47,659 bases of DNA from a bacterium (GTDB lineage Bacteria > Patescibacteriota > Saccharimonadia > Saccharimonadales > SZUA-47), in assembly GCA_030427365.1 (NCBI GenBank), contig JAUHWW010000005.1, positions 1 through 47,659 of the forward strand. The letters are read 5' to 3'. The position numbers and the translations under genes were made by a program. Below, one piece after another: positions 23,344 through 31,970 of the stretch (position 1 is the first letter of the stretch; every line of letters starts with the position of its first letter). Below the pieces are notes generated by a model. It ran no database searches and was not told the DNA's origin. It saw nothing but the letters and a program-made list of their open reading frames with translations.

Positions 23344-24602
23344 AATTCCTTTTTCCCTCCCATGTATTTTTGTAGAACATCTGGTACACGTAACTTTCCT
23401 TCAACCGTCTGGTAATGCTCAAGTATCGCGACAAGTGAACGAGCATGTGCAATCGCCGTGCCATTCAATGTATGAAGATACTCAACGGTTCCGTCACCTC
23501 TGCGCACGCGGATATTCGCATTACGCGACTGGAAATCAGTGCAGTTCGATGTACTCGTCAGCTCGCGAAAATCGCCATCGACTTTTGACCAGTATTCAAT
23601 GTCATATTTCTTTGCTGCGGGCGCACCGAGATCGCCGCTCGGTATGTTTACCACGCGATACGGAATACCGATTGCCTGCCATATCTCTTGCTCAATTGCG
23701 AGCAGTTTTTCATGCATATCTCGGCTAAGCTCTGGCACGCAAAAGATATACATTTCTACTTTGTTGAACTGGTGAACACGAAATAGACCTCGCGTATGTT
23801 TGCCGTAAGTTCCGGCCTCTTTACGGTAACACGCACTGTAGCCGGAATACGTCAGCGGTAATTGCGCTTCATCAATTATTTCATCAGCATGATAGCCGGT
23901 TAGTGACATTTCCGACGTTGCAATCAGCGATAGATCCTCACCGTCGATGTAGTACTCATCACTCTGCTCATCACTCCGCGGCGCAAAGCCGGTCGCCTCA
24001 GCTACTGAGCTGTTCACGAGGTGCGGGACAGTCATGTAGGTGAAATCATGTTTCTGCATGACTTCTAATGCAAATTGCGTTAAGGCGTTTTCTAAAAGTG
24101 CTAAGTCGCCTTTCAGGAAATAGAATTTGCTGCCAGCAACTTTTGCCCCGCGCTCAAAATCCACCCAATCGCGCTGAGAAGCAAAGTCGAGATGGTCCAC
24201 CGCCCCTGTTGTTTCGCAGTCACCAAATGTCTCAACCGTTTCCCCTTCACCCTCCACACCAACCGGCACGTCGTCAAAATGCGGATTAGGGATCTTGCTG
24301 AATTCTGCATTGAACGATTCTTCTGCAGTACGTAACTCGTCTTCACGCGACTGAAGCTCATCTTTTATCTGCTTGCCTTGAGCTATTAAGGAGTCGTCCG
24401 GCTTGCCTCCACCGGTTGTGGCGGACTTCATTTGTTCGCTTATTTCGTTGCGCTTCTGACGCAACGCTTCGACTTGCTGTAATACCGCACGTCGCCGTTC
24501 ATCAAATTCGAGCACCTTCTGCACATCGACATCGACATTTTTTTCTTTTGATTTACGCGCGACTAGTTCAGGCTCATCACGCAAAAGTTGTATATCAATC
24601 AT
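23340..24602 (-). CDS. serS: Seryl-tRNA synthetase
   Basis: 420 residues. An N-terminal antiparallel coiled coil (about 30-110) that holds the tRNA-Ser variable arm is followed by the class II core with motif 2 (SACYRKEAGTYGKHTRGLFRVHQFNKVE) and motif 3 (LNGTAIAHARSLVAILEHYQ). Length is normal. It ends in TGA overlapping hpf. TATACT (24616-24611) ends eight bases before ATG 24602. Confidence 0.97.
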   Translation of the reverse strand: MIDIQLLRDEPELVARKSKEKNVDVDVQKVLEFDERRRAVLQQVEALRQKRNEISEQMKSATTGGGKPDDSLIAQGKQIKDELQSREDELRTAEESFNAEFSKIPNPHFDDVPVGVEGEGETVETFGDCETTGAVDHLDFASQRDWVDFERGAKVAGSKFYFLKGDLALLENALTQFALEVMQKHDFTYMTVPHLVNSSVAEATGFAPRSDEQSDEYYIDGEDLSLIATSEMSLTGYHADEIIDEAQLPLTYSGYSACYRKEAGTYGKHTRGLFRVHQFNKVEMYIFCVPELSRDMHEKLLAIEQEIWQAIGIPYRVVNIPSGDLGAPAAKKYDIEYWSKVDGDFRELTSTSNCTDFQSRNANIRVRRGDGTVEYLHTLNGTAIAHARSLVAILEHYQTVEGKLRVPDVLQKYMGGKKEL

Positions 24603-24619
24603 TGTCTTCTAGTATACAG

Positions 24620-25402
24620 CTACTTCTTCAGCGCTTTCAATGTCAGCTGCGTGCGGGCTTTTGCATACTCGCAGTGTTCACATGGACCGCCCATCGCAGC
24701 GGTGCCGACCGGTGGCATCTTGTCGCTATCCATGACTTTTTTCATATCTTGAAGAGTTGGCTCAACCCATTTATCACTGCCGGTGTGCGGAAATACGTGA
24801 GTATCGAATTCAACAACATTGTTGAACCCGTCGCGATCTTGGGTGCCCGTCGCATAGACAAAATAGCCGGTGTCACTCACCTCGAATCCGTTCTGCCGCA
24901 AAAGCCACTGGTACACTTCCATTTGCCGGCGATACATGTCTTGCCATCCGCCGACCGGACCAAGCTTTTTTACCGGCGTGTCCTTGGCGGTTGCTTTATA
25001 GTCAACGACAATTAAGTTGCCTTGGGGATCAACCCAGACATCATCAACCGCACCAAATACGTGCAGGTTTGTCGGCTCATGCACGTGGACCACCCCAACA
25101 AAGTTCTCACGCCACTCATCCATTTTTTCGTGCTTGAACGGCACCGCTTTGATCTGATTGTCCTTGATTAATGGGTGCGGTTCACCCTTTTCACGGTAGA
25201 CGTCAAATTCTTTCTTGAACAGCTCATCAATCGCCTTATTGATGTTAAATGGCGGTGAGCTTGGACGCTTTATTTTCAGGCGAACATCCAGCCAGAAGCA
25301 GCGCGGACATTGCATGAACAGCTCAATTTTGGAGCGTGAAACCTTGAAGGGTTCTGTTTGCCCCGGCTGATATGGCTTGTTGCGTTCTTTCCAGTAACTC
25401 AT
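24620..25402 (-). CDS. PD-(D/E)XK nuclease of the RecB/Cas4 type
   Basis: 260 residues from ATG 25402. The nuclease motifs are GAVDDVWVD (Asp near 120), VVDYKAT (Asp134, Lys136) and QMEVYQWLL (Gln160, Tyr164). Cysteine pairs CPRC (32, 35) and CEHC (241, 244) bracket the core, the arrangement that holds an Fe-S cluster in Cas4/AddB-type nucleases. No CRISPR array or cas gene is in the window, so a repair role is more likely than adaptation. An in-frame TTG at 25429 is a less likely start. The ATG overlaps the stop of a 56-residue gene. Confidence 0.82.
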   Translation of the reverse strand: MSYWKERNKPYQPGQTEPFKVSRSKIELFMQCPRCFWLDVRLKIKRPSSPPFNINKAIDELFKKEFDVYREKGEPHPLIKDNQIKAVPFKHEKMDEWRENFVGVVHVHEPTNLHVFGAVDDVWVDPQGNLIVVDYKATAKDTPVKKLGPVGGWQDMYRRQMEVYQWLLRQNGFEVSDTGYFVYATGTQDRDGFNNVVEFDTHVFPHTGSDKWVEPTLQDMKKVMDSDKMPPVGTAAMGGPCEHCEYAKARTQLTLKALKK

Positions 25403-25569
25403 GAACAACACACCCTCTCTTTCTGGCAATCAACCAAGTTGATTGCACCAAAGAGAGTCTTGGCGCCAAGCACGATTTTTTCCTGTGCTACTCCCTTCAA
25501 CGTATGTCTATACGTTTCGGTCTGTTGCTCGAAAAGAAATCGCACCTGACACTCAAGTGTGTCACTCAT
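25399..25569 (-). CDS. 56-residue hypothetical protein coupled to the nuclease gene
   Basis: A continuous frame from ATG 25569 to TGA 25401-25399 encodes 56 residues (beginning MSDTLECQVRFLFEQQ, ending KERVCCS). It lies 16 bases after the stop of the PsbP-like gene and its stop overlaps the nuclease ATG (ATGA), the exact arrangement of a coupled operon gene. It has four cysteines, two adjacent near the C-terminus. No homology is recognised. Confidence 0.6.
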   Translation of the reverse strand: MSDTLECQVRFLFEQQTETYRHTLKGVAQEKIVLGAKTLFGAINLVDCQKERVCCS

Positions 25570-25585
25570 ATTTTGCATACCTGTC

Positions 25586-26263
25586 TTAATTTGCTGGTTT
25601 TAGGCTATTCATGATAGCCGCCATTGCTTCGCTGGATTTCTCCCACGTCTCATCAAGAGCAACGACTGCCATTATGTGCAAGTCCTCGTTATCGACGCCA
25701 ATGACCATCTTGATTGTTGCCGTTGCAGCTGGTCGGTCTTTCAGCTCCGTGCAGCGTCCTTCGACAGCATACGCTGCATCATAGCCGTCACGCTGAACAA
25801 CTTCGGCTTTCACATTCTCGACTGTAATACATGTCTCGTTCTGGAGCTGCGTTGGGTTTGAAAACTGAGATTCAAACTGGCTGTTGAATAGTTCTTTCTG
25901 CGCATCGGTCAGCGTATTGTAGTCGATGCCGAGTGGCTCAAGTGCAAGAATAATTCCCTGATCTGTCTCATCAAGTGTTTTACCGCCTTCACTAAAAGCA
26001 ATATCAACGCCGTCATCCTCTACTACAACTCGCTCCCAGCCAGTTGGCCGTTTTAGCGCGATGGACTCATATGTCTCATCCACCAGATCATCGACAGCAA
26101 TGTTGCTGCCGCTAAATGTTGCGTCTTTGATTAGCGTGTAGCCTCCGGCCGCTACTGCTGCGATAACGAGTACGATAATAACTCGCACAATAACGTTGCT
26201 ATTCTTCTTTTTTGATTCCGCTGGCTTTTCCGCCGGCTGCGTGTTTGCTGTTTCTTCAGCCAT
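25586..26263 (-). CDS. Single-pass membrane protein with PsbP-like extracytoplasmic domain
   Basis: 225 residues. An acidic/Lys-rich N-terminus (NTQPAEKPAESKKK), one membrane helix (about 25-45, VRVIIVLVIAAVAAGGYTL) and an outside domain beginning TYESIALKRPTGWERVVVEDD, the same plan as the gene at 4362-5039. Two cysteines (in ETCITVEN and EGRCTEL) could form a disulphide. GGAG lies seven bases before ATG 26263, so this transcript has a leader. It heads the operon with the 56-residue protein and the nuclease. Confidence 0.65.
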   Translation of the reverse strand: MAEETANTQPAEKPAESKKKNSNVIVRVIIVLVIAAVAAGGYTLIKDATFSGSNIAVDDLVDETYESIALKRPTGWERVVVEDDGVDIAFSEGGKTLDETDQGIILALEPLGIDYNTLTDAQKELFNSQFESQFSNPTQLQNETCITVENVKAEVVQRDGYDAAYAVEGRCTELKDRPAATATIKMVIGVDNEDLHIMAVVALDETWEKSSEAMAAIMNSLKPAN

Positions 26264-26329
26264 TTTCTCACTCCCTCTTTATCCGACCAGTGTAGCATCA
26301 AATCACACGAGGATTCGCTGTAAAAATGT

Positions 26330-27022
26330 CTAAGAGTCTCGCTGTGCTAGCGCTGCAGCCGCTATTGCGGCGGTTTCAGCACGCAAGGTGAAGCTGCTTA
26401 ATGAAACATGTGGGATGCGTTTTTCGACAAAGTATGCTTTTTCTTCGTCGCTCCAGCCCCCTTCAGGACCGGTCATAATTGCAAGTTTTTTGCAATTAGC
26501 TATCAATTCAAGGTGTTTTTCCCCTCGTTCAGCAATAAATATGTCTACTTCATCACCCAGCTCGTTAATGAGAGTTTGCGGCGTAATTGGCTCGCGCAGC
26601 CTAGGGATATCAGAGCGACCACACTGCTCTGCTGCCTCGGTAACTATTTTCTGTGCGCGTTCGTGATTCCAGCCAGTTTTCTCAGTGCGATCACACATTA
26701 GCGGTACAAAATGACTGACGCCGAGCTCAGTCCCTTTCTGTAGCACCCAGTCGATTTTATCTTTTTTCAGCAAACTAAAACAGAGATAGATGTCTTTTTC
26801 AGGCAGTGATGGCTCCATTTCGGTCACGAGCTTAAGGTGTATCGCGTCGTTGCCGATTTTTTCAATCTGATACAGCCGAGTCTCGCGCTCAGCGTTGAAC
26901 AGAACCACTTCCCGGCCCTCCTGGAAACGCATCACCCGTGTCCACTGATGGAATAGCTCTTTGTCATCCGTCCAAAAATCGTGAACAAGGTCACGGTCCA
27001 AGTAAAATCTATGGAGTTTCAT
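26330..27022 (-). CDS. rsmE: 16S rRNA (uracil-1498-N3)-methyltransferase RsmE
   Basis: 230 residues. N-terminal PUA-like domain (MKLHRFYLDRD onward) and C-terminal SPOUT knot with LMCDRTEKTGWNHERAQKIVTEAAEQCGR, MTGPEGGWSDEE and LSSFTLRAETAAIAA, all diagnostic of RsmE. It methylates U1498 in the decoding region. ATG 27022 overlaps the stop of the upstream RNA methyltransferase (ATGA), so two rRNA/tRNA modification genes are coupled. Confidence 0.95.
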   Translation of the reverse strand: MKLHRFYLDRDLVHDFWTDDKELFHQWTRVMRFQEGREVVLFNAERETRLYQIEKIGNDAIHLKLVTEMEPSLPEKDIYLCFSLLKKDKIDWVLQKGTELGVSHFVPLMCDRTEKTGWNHERAQKIVTEAAEQCGRSDIPRLREPITPQTLINELGDEVDIFIAERGEKHLELIANCKKLAIMTGPEGGWSDEEKAYFVEKRIPHVSLSSFTLRAETAAIAAAALAQRDS

Positions 27023-28254
27023 CGTCTTTCTAATACTATCAGAGATTCGATGTGTGGGGTGCGCGGAAAGAAGTTGAATCCTTTGGCAAACACGATAGAA
27101 TAATTTTCTGCTAACAATTTTATATCTCTGGCCTGCGTACTTGGATTGCAGCTAAGATAGATGACCTTCGGCGGATTTACCTCAATAATCCGCTCAATCA
27201 AATCGCTGTGCAGCCCTGCCCGCGGCGGATCTACAATAAGGATTCGCTTTGAGTCAATGTAATGGAGTGCTTTTTCTGATTTCGACAGCGTCGCAAGCGA
27301 ATGACCTGATACGTTACTGTTGAGATGGCAGTAGTTATTGTCGTCAGACTCAATCAGCTCTTCTGACTCTACTGCCACGCCGATAGAACCGACACCCGAA
27401 TACATGTCGATGGACGGTCCATCTACGTGTTGTTTCATCGCTGTTAAAGCTTGTTCAAAAACAGGCACATTCACTTGAAAGAATGACAATACGTCATATG
27501 TGAGATTTTTGCTATGTATGCTATCGCTGAGTGTTATATCACCGAATGAATAAAGTTTCTTGGTTGGCACGCTGGCCGGGCTTTTTGGGTCCGAGTAATA
27601 GATATCAAGACCTTTTACCTGTTCTGGGAGCGTAAAGCTGCCCAAATCAAGCTCTTTCTTTACAAACAGAGCAGCTACTGCCTCCCCTGCCTGGTTGCAG
27701 CGCAAGATAAGTGTCTTGAGATCCCCTGCCCAGAGATCAAAAGTGCGCAATTCATCACGCAGAGCAATCATTGCATCGTTCAAGGGCTGCATCGCGAGCG
27801 CATTTGACGCTACTTTCTGTTTGCCGTGCGAGGCACGGACATAGTGAGCAAGGTGCAGTCCATCATCATCGCCCCAGAAACCTATCTCAAGCTTATTGCG
27901 GTAGCCATACTGACTATCAGCAGCATAAAATTCCTGCCACGTCATACCCTCTATGCCTTCTCTCAGAAATGTTTCCTCAAGAATCGCTTGCTTGGCAGCG
28001 TTTTCTGCTGCGAAAGTCATAATCTGCCACGGGCTCGTCGAAAGATAACTCAGTGGCTCTTTGGGCTCTACTCTGTCAGTTGATGCCTCGTGCACCTTTG
28101 AAACAATGCCTTCAAGGTGCGAACGCTTTTTCTTCGTAATCCGCACATCGACGAGCTCTCCCGGCAAACCGCCCCATACAAACAGTGGCTTATCATCAAC
28201 ATGAGCCAAACACTGCCCTCCATGGACAAGCTTATCTAATCGTATGTTTTCCAT
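27019..28254 (-). CDS. TrmA/RlmD-family RNA (uracil-5-)-methyltransferase
   Basis: 411 residues from ATG 28254. A TRAM domain (IRLDKLVHGGQCLAHVDDKPLFVWGGLPGELVDV) is followed by a class I methyltransferase: FFQVNVPVFEQALTAM, DMYSGVGSIGVAV, VDPPRAGLHSDLIERI, and the catalytic Cys in YLSCNPST. The four-cysteine Fe-S motif of RlmD is missing (the region reads YLSTSPWQIM), as in RlmCD-like proteins of Gram-positives. Target could be 23S rRNA or tRNA U54. An in-frame ATG at 28272 touches the previous stop; the later start fits the TRAM boundary better. Confidence 0.85.
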   Translation of the reverse strand: MENIRLDKLVHGGQCLAHVDDKPLFVWGGLPGELVDVRITKKKRSHLEGIVSKVHEASTDRVEPKEPLSYLSTSPWQIMTFAAENAAKQAILEETFLREGIEGMTWQEFYAADSQYGYRNKLEIGFWGDDDGLHLAHYVRASHGKQKVASNALAMQPLNDAMIALRDELRTFDLWAGDLKTLILRCNQAGEAVAALFVKKELDLGSFTLPEQVKGLDIYYSDPKSPASVPTKKLYSFGDITLSDSIHSKNLTYDVLSFFQVNVPVFEQALTAMKQHVDGPSIDMYSGVGSIGVAVESEELIESDDNNYCHLNSNVSGHSLATLSKSEKALHYIDSKRILIVDPPRAGLHSDLIERIIEVNPPKVIYLSCNPSTQARDIKLLAENYSIVFAKGFNFFPRTPHIESLIVLERR

Positions 28255-28272
28255 TATTCTCTGCTGTCTCAT

Positions 28273-28596
28273 CTATGAAAAATAGAACCTGTCGTAGAAA
28301 AAGATCGTAGCGACCAATAACAGTGGGAACAATGCAAGTATCAACACTGCACGCCGATCACCCGACGTTATTCTTGCACCCTTTAACAAGCCTATGACGA
28401 TATAGATGACACCGAAAAGCACTGCGAGCACACTGTAACTTCCTGTAAGAACAGCCAAAATCAGTTCACCGAAATCATCAAATCCATCAGACTCAACGAT
28501 ATATGCTGCATATAACAGCATTTGACTTATAACGAATGATACCCCCGAGGAGTAGACAAGAAAACGAAAGAACTTATCTGGAATTAACTTGTCCAT
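28273..28596 (-). CDS. Small three-helix membrane protein
   Basis: 107 residues with hydrophobic segments near 11-33, 45-69 and 82-102 and a basic loop (GARITSGDRR) between the last two. Not recognised. TAAACT (28609-28604) ends seven bases before ATG 28596, so it opens a unit with the TrmA-like methyltransferase and rsmE. Confidence 0.6.
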   Translation of the reverse strand: MDKLIPDKFFRFLVYSSGVSFVISQMLLYAAYIVESDGFDDFGELILAVLTGSYSVLAVLFGVIYIVIGLLKGARITSGDRRAVLILALFPLLLVATIFFYDRFYFS

Positions 28597-28645
28597 ACAA
28601 CCAAGTTTATCAGTTTGTTGTTTCTGATGATACTTTTAAGACTAC

Positions 28646-28939
28646 TTATAAGATCGCTTTGGCAACCGTATAAACAAGAGTCATGACGGTTATCCAGATG
28701 AGTATAACTTCAATTTTTTCAACACTACTAGAGGGCTTGTATTTGAGTAAAAAGTACGAAATGAGAACGGTAAAATGACCGACAACCACTGTCGGATAGC
28801 TCAGAAAGGCAAGGCCAATAAATCCAAAAGCCGGCTCTGTCACGACAATATACACGCTGTAAAATGTTCCTACAGACACTAGCAAAAACCCTAGCCAATG
28901 CAAAACAGCTGCTAGTCTGGTTTTTGTTACTCCAATCAT
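28646..28939 (-). CDS. Small three-helix membrane protein following heliorhodopsin
   Basis: 97 residues from ATG 28939 (MIGVTKTRLAAVLHW). Three hydrophobic helices (about 8-28, 34-60 and 72-92). It starts four bases after the heliorhodopsin stop and is therefore very likely cotranscribed with it. A longer frame from 28999 would overlap the heliorhodopsin by 56 bases and is less likely. No family recognised; a heliorhodopsin accessory or partner role is only a guess from position. Confidence 0.6.
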   Translation of the reverse strand: MIGVTKTRLAAVLHWLGFLLVSVGTFYSVYIVVTEPAFGFIGLAFLSYPTVVVGHFTVLISYFLLKYKPSSSVEKIEVILIWITVMTLVYTVAKAIL

Positions 28940-28943
28940 TGCT

Positions 28944-29894
28944 TTACGGCCGTAGTGTGCCAGCAAAGATTTGCCATGCAAGCGCTGATTTCGCGACAAG
29001 CGAGAGAATCATGTATACCTTTTCACCGTAGAGATAGTCGCTCCAGCGACCTTTACCGCGGTATTGCAGCACCATGTTCACTGCAAAGCTACTGAAGAAG
29101 ACGAAGATACTGCCGTAAATCCAGTACACAAACGTTGGGATATCGCCTGATCCGTACTGGTTCGCACCCCAGAAATAGATGCCGACGACGAGCCACGGCA
29201 ACAGACCTGAGATGGTGCCGACAATGTAGCTGAGCCAGTTCGTCTTTTTCGTCGTCTGATTGTGCACTTCCATGACGAGGCCACACAGATTCATAACGGC
29301 TGTTGCACCAAAAATGAGCACGAGTGTTGATAGATCGCTGACGCCAGAAAGCATCGCAATAGCGACCATCATAACGCTGGCGCTAAGTGCATACTCGTAC
29401 CAACGAGCTTTGTTCATACCGCTTGATAGCTGCGCTTCATAGCGCTTGCGGCCAATCGTTGCAATGTAGAGGTGCGCCAGTGATGAAAGGAAAAAGAACG
29501 CTGCCACCAAATACGCGAGGTTCACGTCAAAAAGGTTACGCTGCGCTTCAACGAGCACTGGCATACCCTCACTCGAAGCGAGTGCATCTTGCGTAATATA
29601 GCTTGTATTTACCGGGAACAAACTGTCACTGCGACTGAGAATAATCACAGCTGCGCCTTGAATCGCGTGCAACGCTGCCATCGCCCAGTTCCATAGATTA
29701 AGCCGGTCGAACTTCTTATCTGTTGACTTTGCAGCCGGCGCGGCCTTTGCTGTTGATTTCTTCGTTACTTTTTTCGTTGTCGACTTTGCCGTTGTTTTTG
29801 CACTTGAGGTGCGCTTTGTCGCCTTGGTCGATTTCTTTGCAGCACTCTTTGTTGTCTTCTTGGAAGCTCCACGCTTCGATGTTGTTGTAGCCAT
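28944..29894 (-). CDS. Heliorhodopsin with lysine-rich N-terminal extension
   Basis: 316 residues with seven helices from about residue 65. Hallmarks of heliorhodopsin are present: His76 in helix 1 (ALHAIQG), His141 in helix 2 (LAHLYIAT), Glu167 counterion in helix 3 (WYEYALS), Lys302 for retinal in helix 7 (SLVAKSALAWQ) and GRWSDYLYGEKVY before it. Their spacing matches HeR 48C12 (H23, H80, E107, K241). Residues 1-61 add a histone-H1-like tail with 20 Lys/Arg and one Asp. Heliorhodopsins place the N-terminus in the cytoplasm, so the tail would face nucleic acids or acidic partners. No retinal-synthesis gene is in the window. The start is ATG 29894 with an extended -10. Confidence 0.93.
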   Translation of the reverse strand: MATTTSKRGASKKTTKSAAKKSTKATKRTSSAKTTAKSTTKKVTKKSTAKAAPAAKSTDKKFDRLNLWNWAMAALHAIQGAAVIILSRSDSLFPVNTSYITQDALASSEGMPVLVEAQRNLFDVNLAYLVAAFFFLSSLAHLYIATIGRKRYEAQLSSGMNKARWYEYALSASVMMVAIAMLSGVSDLSTLVLIFGATAVMNLCGLVMEVHNQTTKKTNWLSYIVGTISGLLPWLVVGIYFWGANQYGSGDIPTFVYWIYGSIFVFFSSFAVNMVLQYRGKGRWSDYLYGEKVYMILSLVAKSALAWQIFAGTLRP

Positions 29895-29901
29895 AGAATA
29901 G

Positions 29902-29910
29902 ATGATATCA
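29902..29910 (-). promoter_or_regulatory. Extended -10 promoter of heliorhodopsin
   Basis: On the minus strand TGATATCAT (29910-29902) is a TGn extended -10 ending seven bases before the ATG. A good -35 box is not seen, as expected for an extended -10. Confidence 0.65.
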
Positions 29911-29936
29911 CATCTCGGATATCCCCGGGTAACAAG

Positions 29937-31160
29937 CTAGAAGTTAATTTCTTGGTCAATCACCTCTTGAAGCAACTCAACTATCTCGTCCGCACCTGCC
30001 GCCAAAGAAGTAGAAATAAAGCGTCTCGGCAAAATACCATTGCCTTCTGGATCGCCCGAATTGGCGTCAATGGCACCGTTCCAGTTACCTCCCGGTGATG
30101 CAATTGCGGCGGAAATGGCTGGAGCATTTGGGTCGTCGTCATTGATGCTTAAAACAGTAAATTGTGATGTCAAACCGGGGTACCCATCACCAGCAAATAC
30201 TGTACCGTCTTTTAATTGATTGTACTCACCGTAGCCATCAAGTACTGAGAATCCTGAGCCGTTGCCGTCCGTCCAGAACGAAGGCTGAGATGACGTCTTT
30301 TTCAGGACAGAGCAGCACTGATTCTGATAGGGATAGCTGAAGCCTGTCCCCCATGCATCAGTGAAAAACACGTATTGAATATCAGTTGCGCCAACAAGAT
30401 CAAGAGCGTCACCCGGACCATACACTGATTCAAGTCGCATGCGCGCTAAGCTACCGGGCAAATGATCCTGATAATCTTGCGGAGAAGGGCTGCTTGTCCC
30501 GTATCGTCGATCCCACGTTGTGGCTGTTACCGGATCATCAGTAAATGGAACTGTAATATCATATTTGTGTTGCTGACTACTGTTGTTCGTACCGTACTGC
30601 ACGACGGCAACCTGTGAAGAGGTTGAGTTATTCAGCACGTACGTAATTGCGGCATCTACCGTACTCTTACTATCGAGCCATTCTTGCGTCGTCATTGATC
30701 CAGAGTTATCAATGATAAAAATAAAGCGTGCACTACCTACCTCAGCTGTTGTATTAGTCACCTTACCCTGAATCTCGCGGACATATAACGGCGTTGCACT
30801 GCCGTTTTCATACACCCGCCCAAATCCTTGGATATCCTGCTGCGTGTTGGTTGCGTTGCTATAGCCCTTACTAATCACTTCAAACGTCACTCTGTAGACA
30901 CCGTCATCGTAGAGTGTTGTCTCTGGTGTGCCACTGTAGTTAAGATCTAGTTCGTACTGCTCTTTGGCGTAGTCCATCGCGCTCGCAGCCGCCAACTGAG
31001 TTTGGCGAATAAGCTCTTGCTGGGTCGTCGTACGATAGGCCTGCAAGGCAACCGAGATAACAATACTCGTCAGAATCACAATTACCGGCAAGAAGATCAT
31101 GAGCGTTGCTAGGATTATTCCCTGCTCCTTCTTCTTGGCTTCTACTCTCTGACGTCTCAT
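29937..31160 (-). CDS. Pilin-like protein with von Willebrand A domain
   Basis: 407 residues. A PilX/TadE-like N-terminal helix (14-40, GIILATLMIFLPVIVILTS) anchors a large outside part. A vWA domain begins near 144 with the metal-binding motif DNSGSM (Asp151, Ser153, Ser155) and continues to about 390, including TDAWGTG. vWA domains bind ligands through the metal ion, and PilY1 and related pilus-tip adhesins carry one. Third gene of the pilin operon, three bases after the previous stop. Confidence 0.82.
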   Translation of the reverse strand: MRRQRVEAKKKEQGIILATLMIFLPVIVILTSIVISVALQAYRTTTQQELIRQTQLAAASAMDYAKEQYELDLNYSGTPETTLYDDGVYRVTFEVISKGYSNATNTQQDIQGFGRVYENGSATPLYVREIQGKVTNTTAEVGSARFIFIIDNSGSMTTQEWLDSKSTVDAAITYVLNNSTSSQVAVVQYGTNNSSQQHKYDITVPFTDDPVTATTWDRRYGTSSPSPQDYQDHLPGSLARMRLESVYGPGDALDLVGATDIQYVFFTDAWGTGFSYPYQNQCCSVLKKTSSQPSFWTDGNGSGFSVLDGYGEYNQLKDGTVFAGDGYPGLTSQFTVLSINDDDPNAPAISAAIASPGGNWNGAIDANSGDPEGNGILPRRFISTSLAAGADEIVELLQEVIDQEINF

Positions 31161-31163
31161 GCG

Positions 31164-31970
31164 CTAATTTATCTTTCTTATTGTATGCTTTACTTCTGTC
31201 TCGATAGTCTGCCCATAAATCTTATCGCCCATCGTGAGTGTCACTTCTATCTTATCGGCGTCGGCAGGTATGGACGTTTCGGCATTTCCCTCTGAGAAAT
31301 AAGCTATCTCCATATCAATAACGTTCTCACTGAGAATACTATCCGCTCTTGTACAATTTCCGGAGCCGACGTTTGCAGCCGGACAGCTCGTTTCACGCTC
31401 TATCGTGCGACATGTCGCTGTCACCGGCGTACACGGATCGCCTGTGCTCGTGTCGATGCTACATGTGGCATATGTCGGGGTCAACGTCCGCTTCACCAAC
31501 CGACCATACAGATCGCCTGGATCTTTCTCAATGAAGTAAATGATATTGTTCAGCGCGACTGGGTTCGACGTAAGAGGCGATGTTTCGCAGTTATTGAATC
31601 TCCGGCGAACAATATTTCGCGTGTCGTCCTGGCGAGTTGAATCAAGAGCAACCTCATTAATAATAAGCGTCTGAGGAGTAGTGTCGTACGTCCAGCCACC
31701 TGTTGGTCCATATGGGTCAGTCAAGTTATCGTCTAGCTCTTCACCCCACGCGATAGTAAAGAGTAGTTCATCTTGCAGGTTAATAAGCAGCCGCTGTCCA
31801 TCGGTGCGCAGTGCCGAGCGCGACGATTCTGCCAGTACTTCAGTGTATTGCAAGAATAAAGCACCAAGTAAGGTAATGAGAATCAACGATACGATTGGCA
31901 AGGCAATCATGATCTCGGTTATCGTGAATCCAGACTCGTTTTTTTGAGAGGAGCGTTGCAATCGTTTCAT
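31164..31970 (-). CDS. PilW-like minor pilin with type IV prepilin signal
   Basis: 268 residues. The leader ends with SG|FTITEIMIALPIVSLILIT, where prepilin peptidase cuts after Gly and Glu5 is present. The outside domain carries cysteines (near 129, 170-205) likely to form disulphides, and has the length of PilW/PilJ minor pilins. AGGAG lies six bases before ATG 31970 inside the upstream coding region, whose stop directly touches the ATG. Confidence 0.85.
   Translation of the reverse strand: MKRLQRSSQKNESGFTITEIMIALPIVSLILITLLGALFLQYTEVLAESSRSALRTDGQRLLINLQDELLFTIAWGEELDDNLTDPYGPTGGWTYDTTPQTLIINEVALDSTRQDDTRNIVRRRFNNCETSPLTSNPVALNNIIYFIEKDPGDLYGRLVKRTLTPTYATCSIDTSTGDPCTPVTATCRTIERETSCPAANVGSGNCTRADSILSENVIDMEIAYFSEGNAETSIPADADKIEVTLTMGDKIYGQTIETEVKHTIRKIN

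Noticed and set aside
24620-25402. Cas4 of a CRISPR system
   Set aside because: No repeat-spacer array or other cas gene is visible; the nuclease family is broad.
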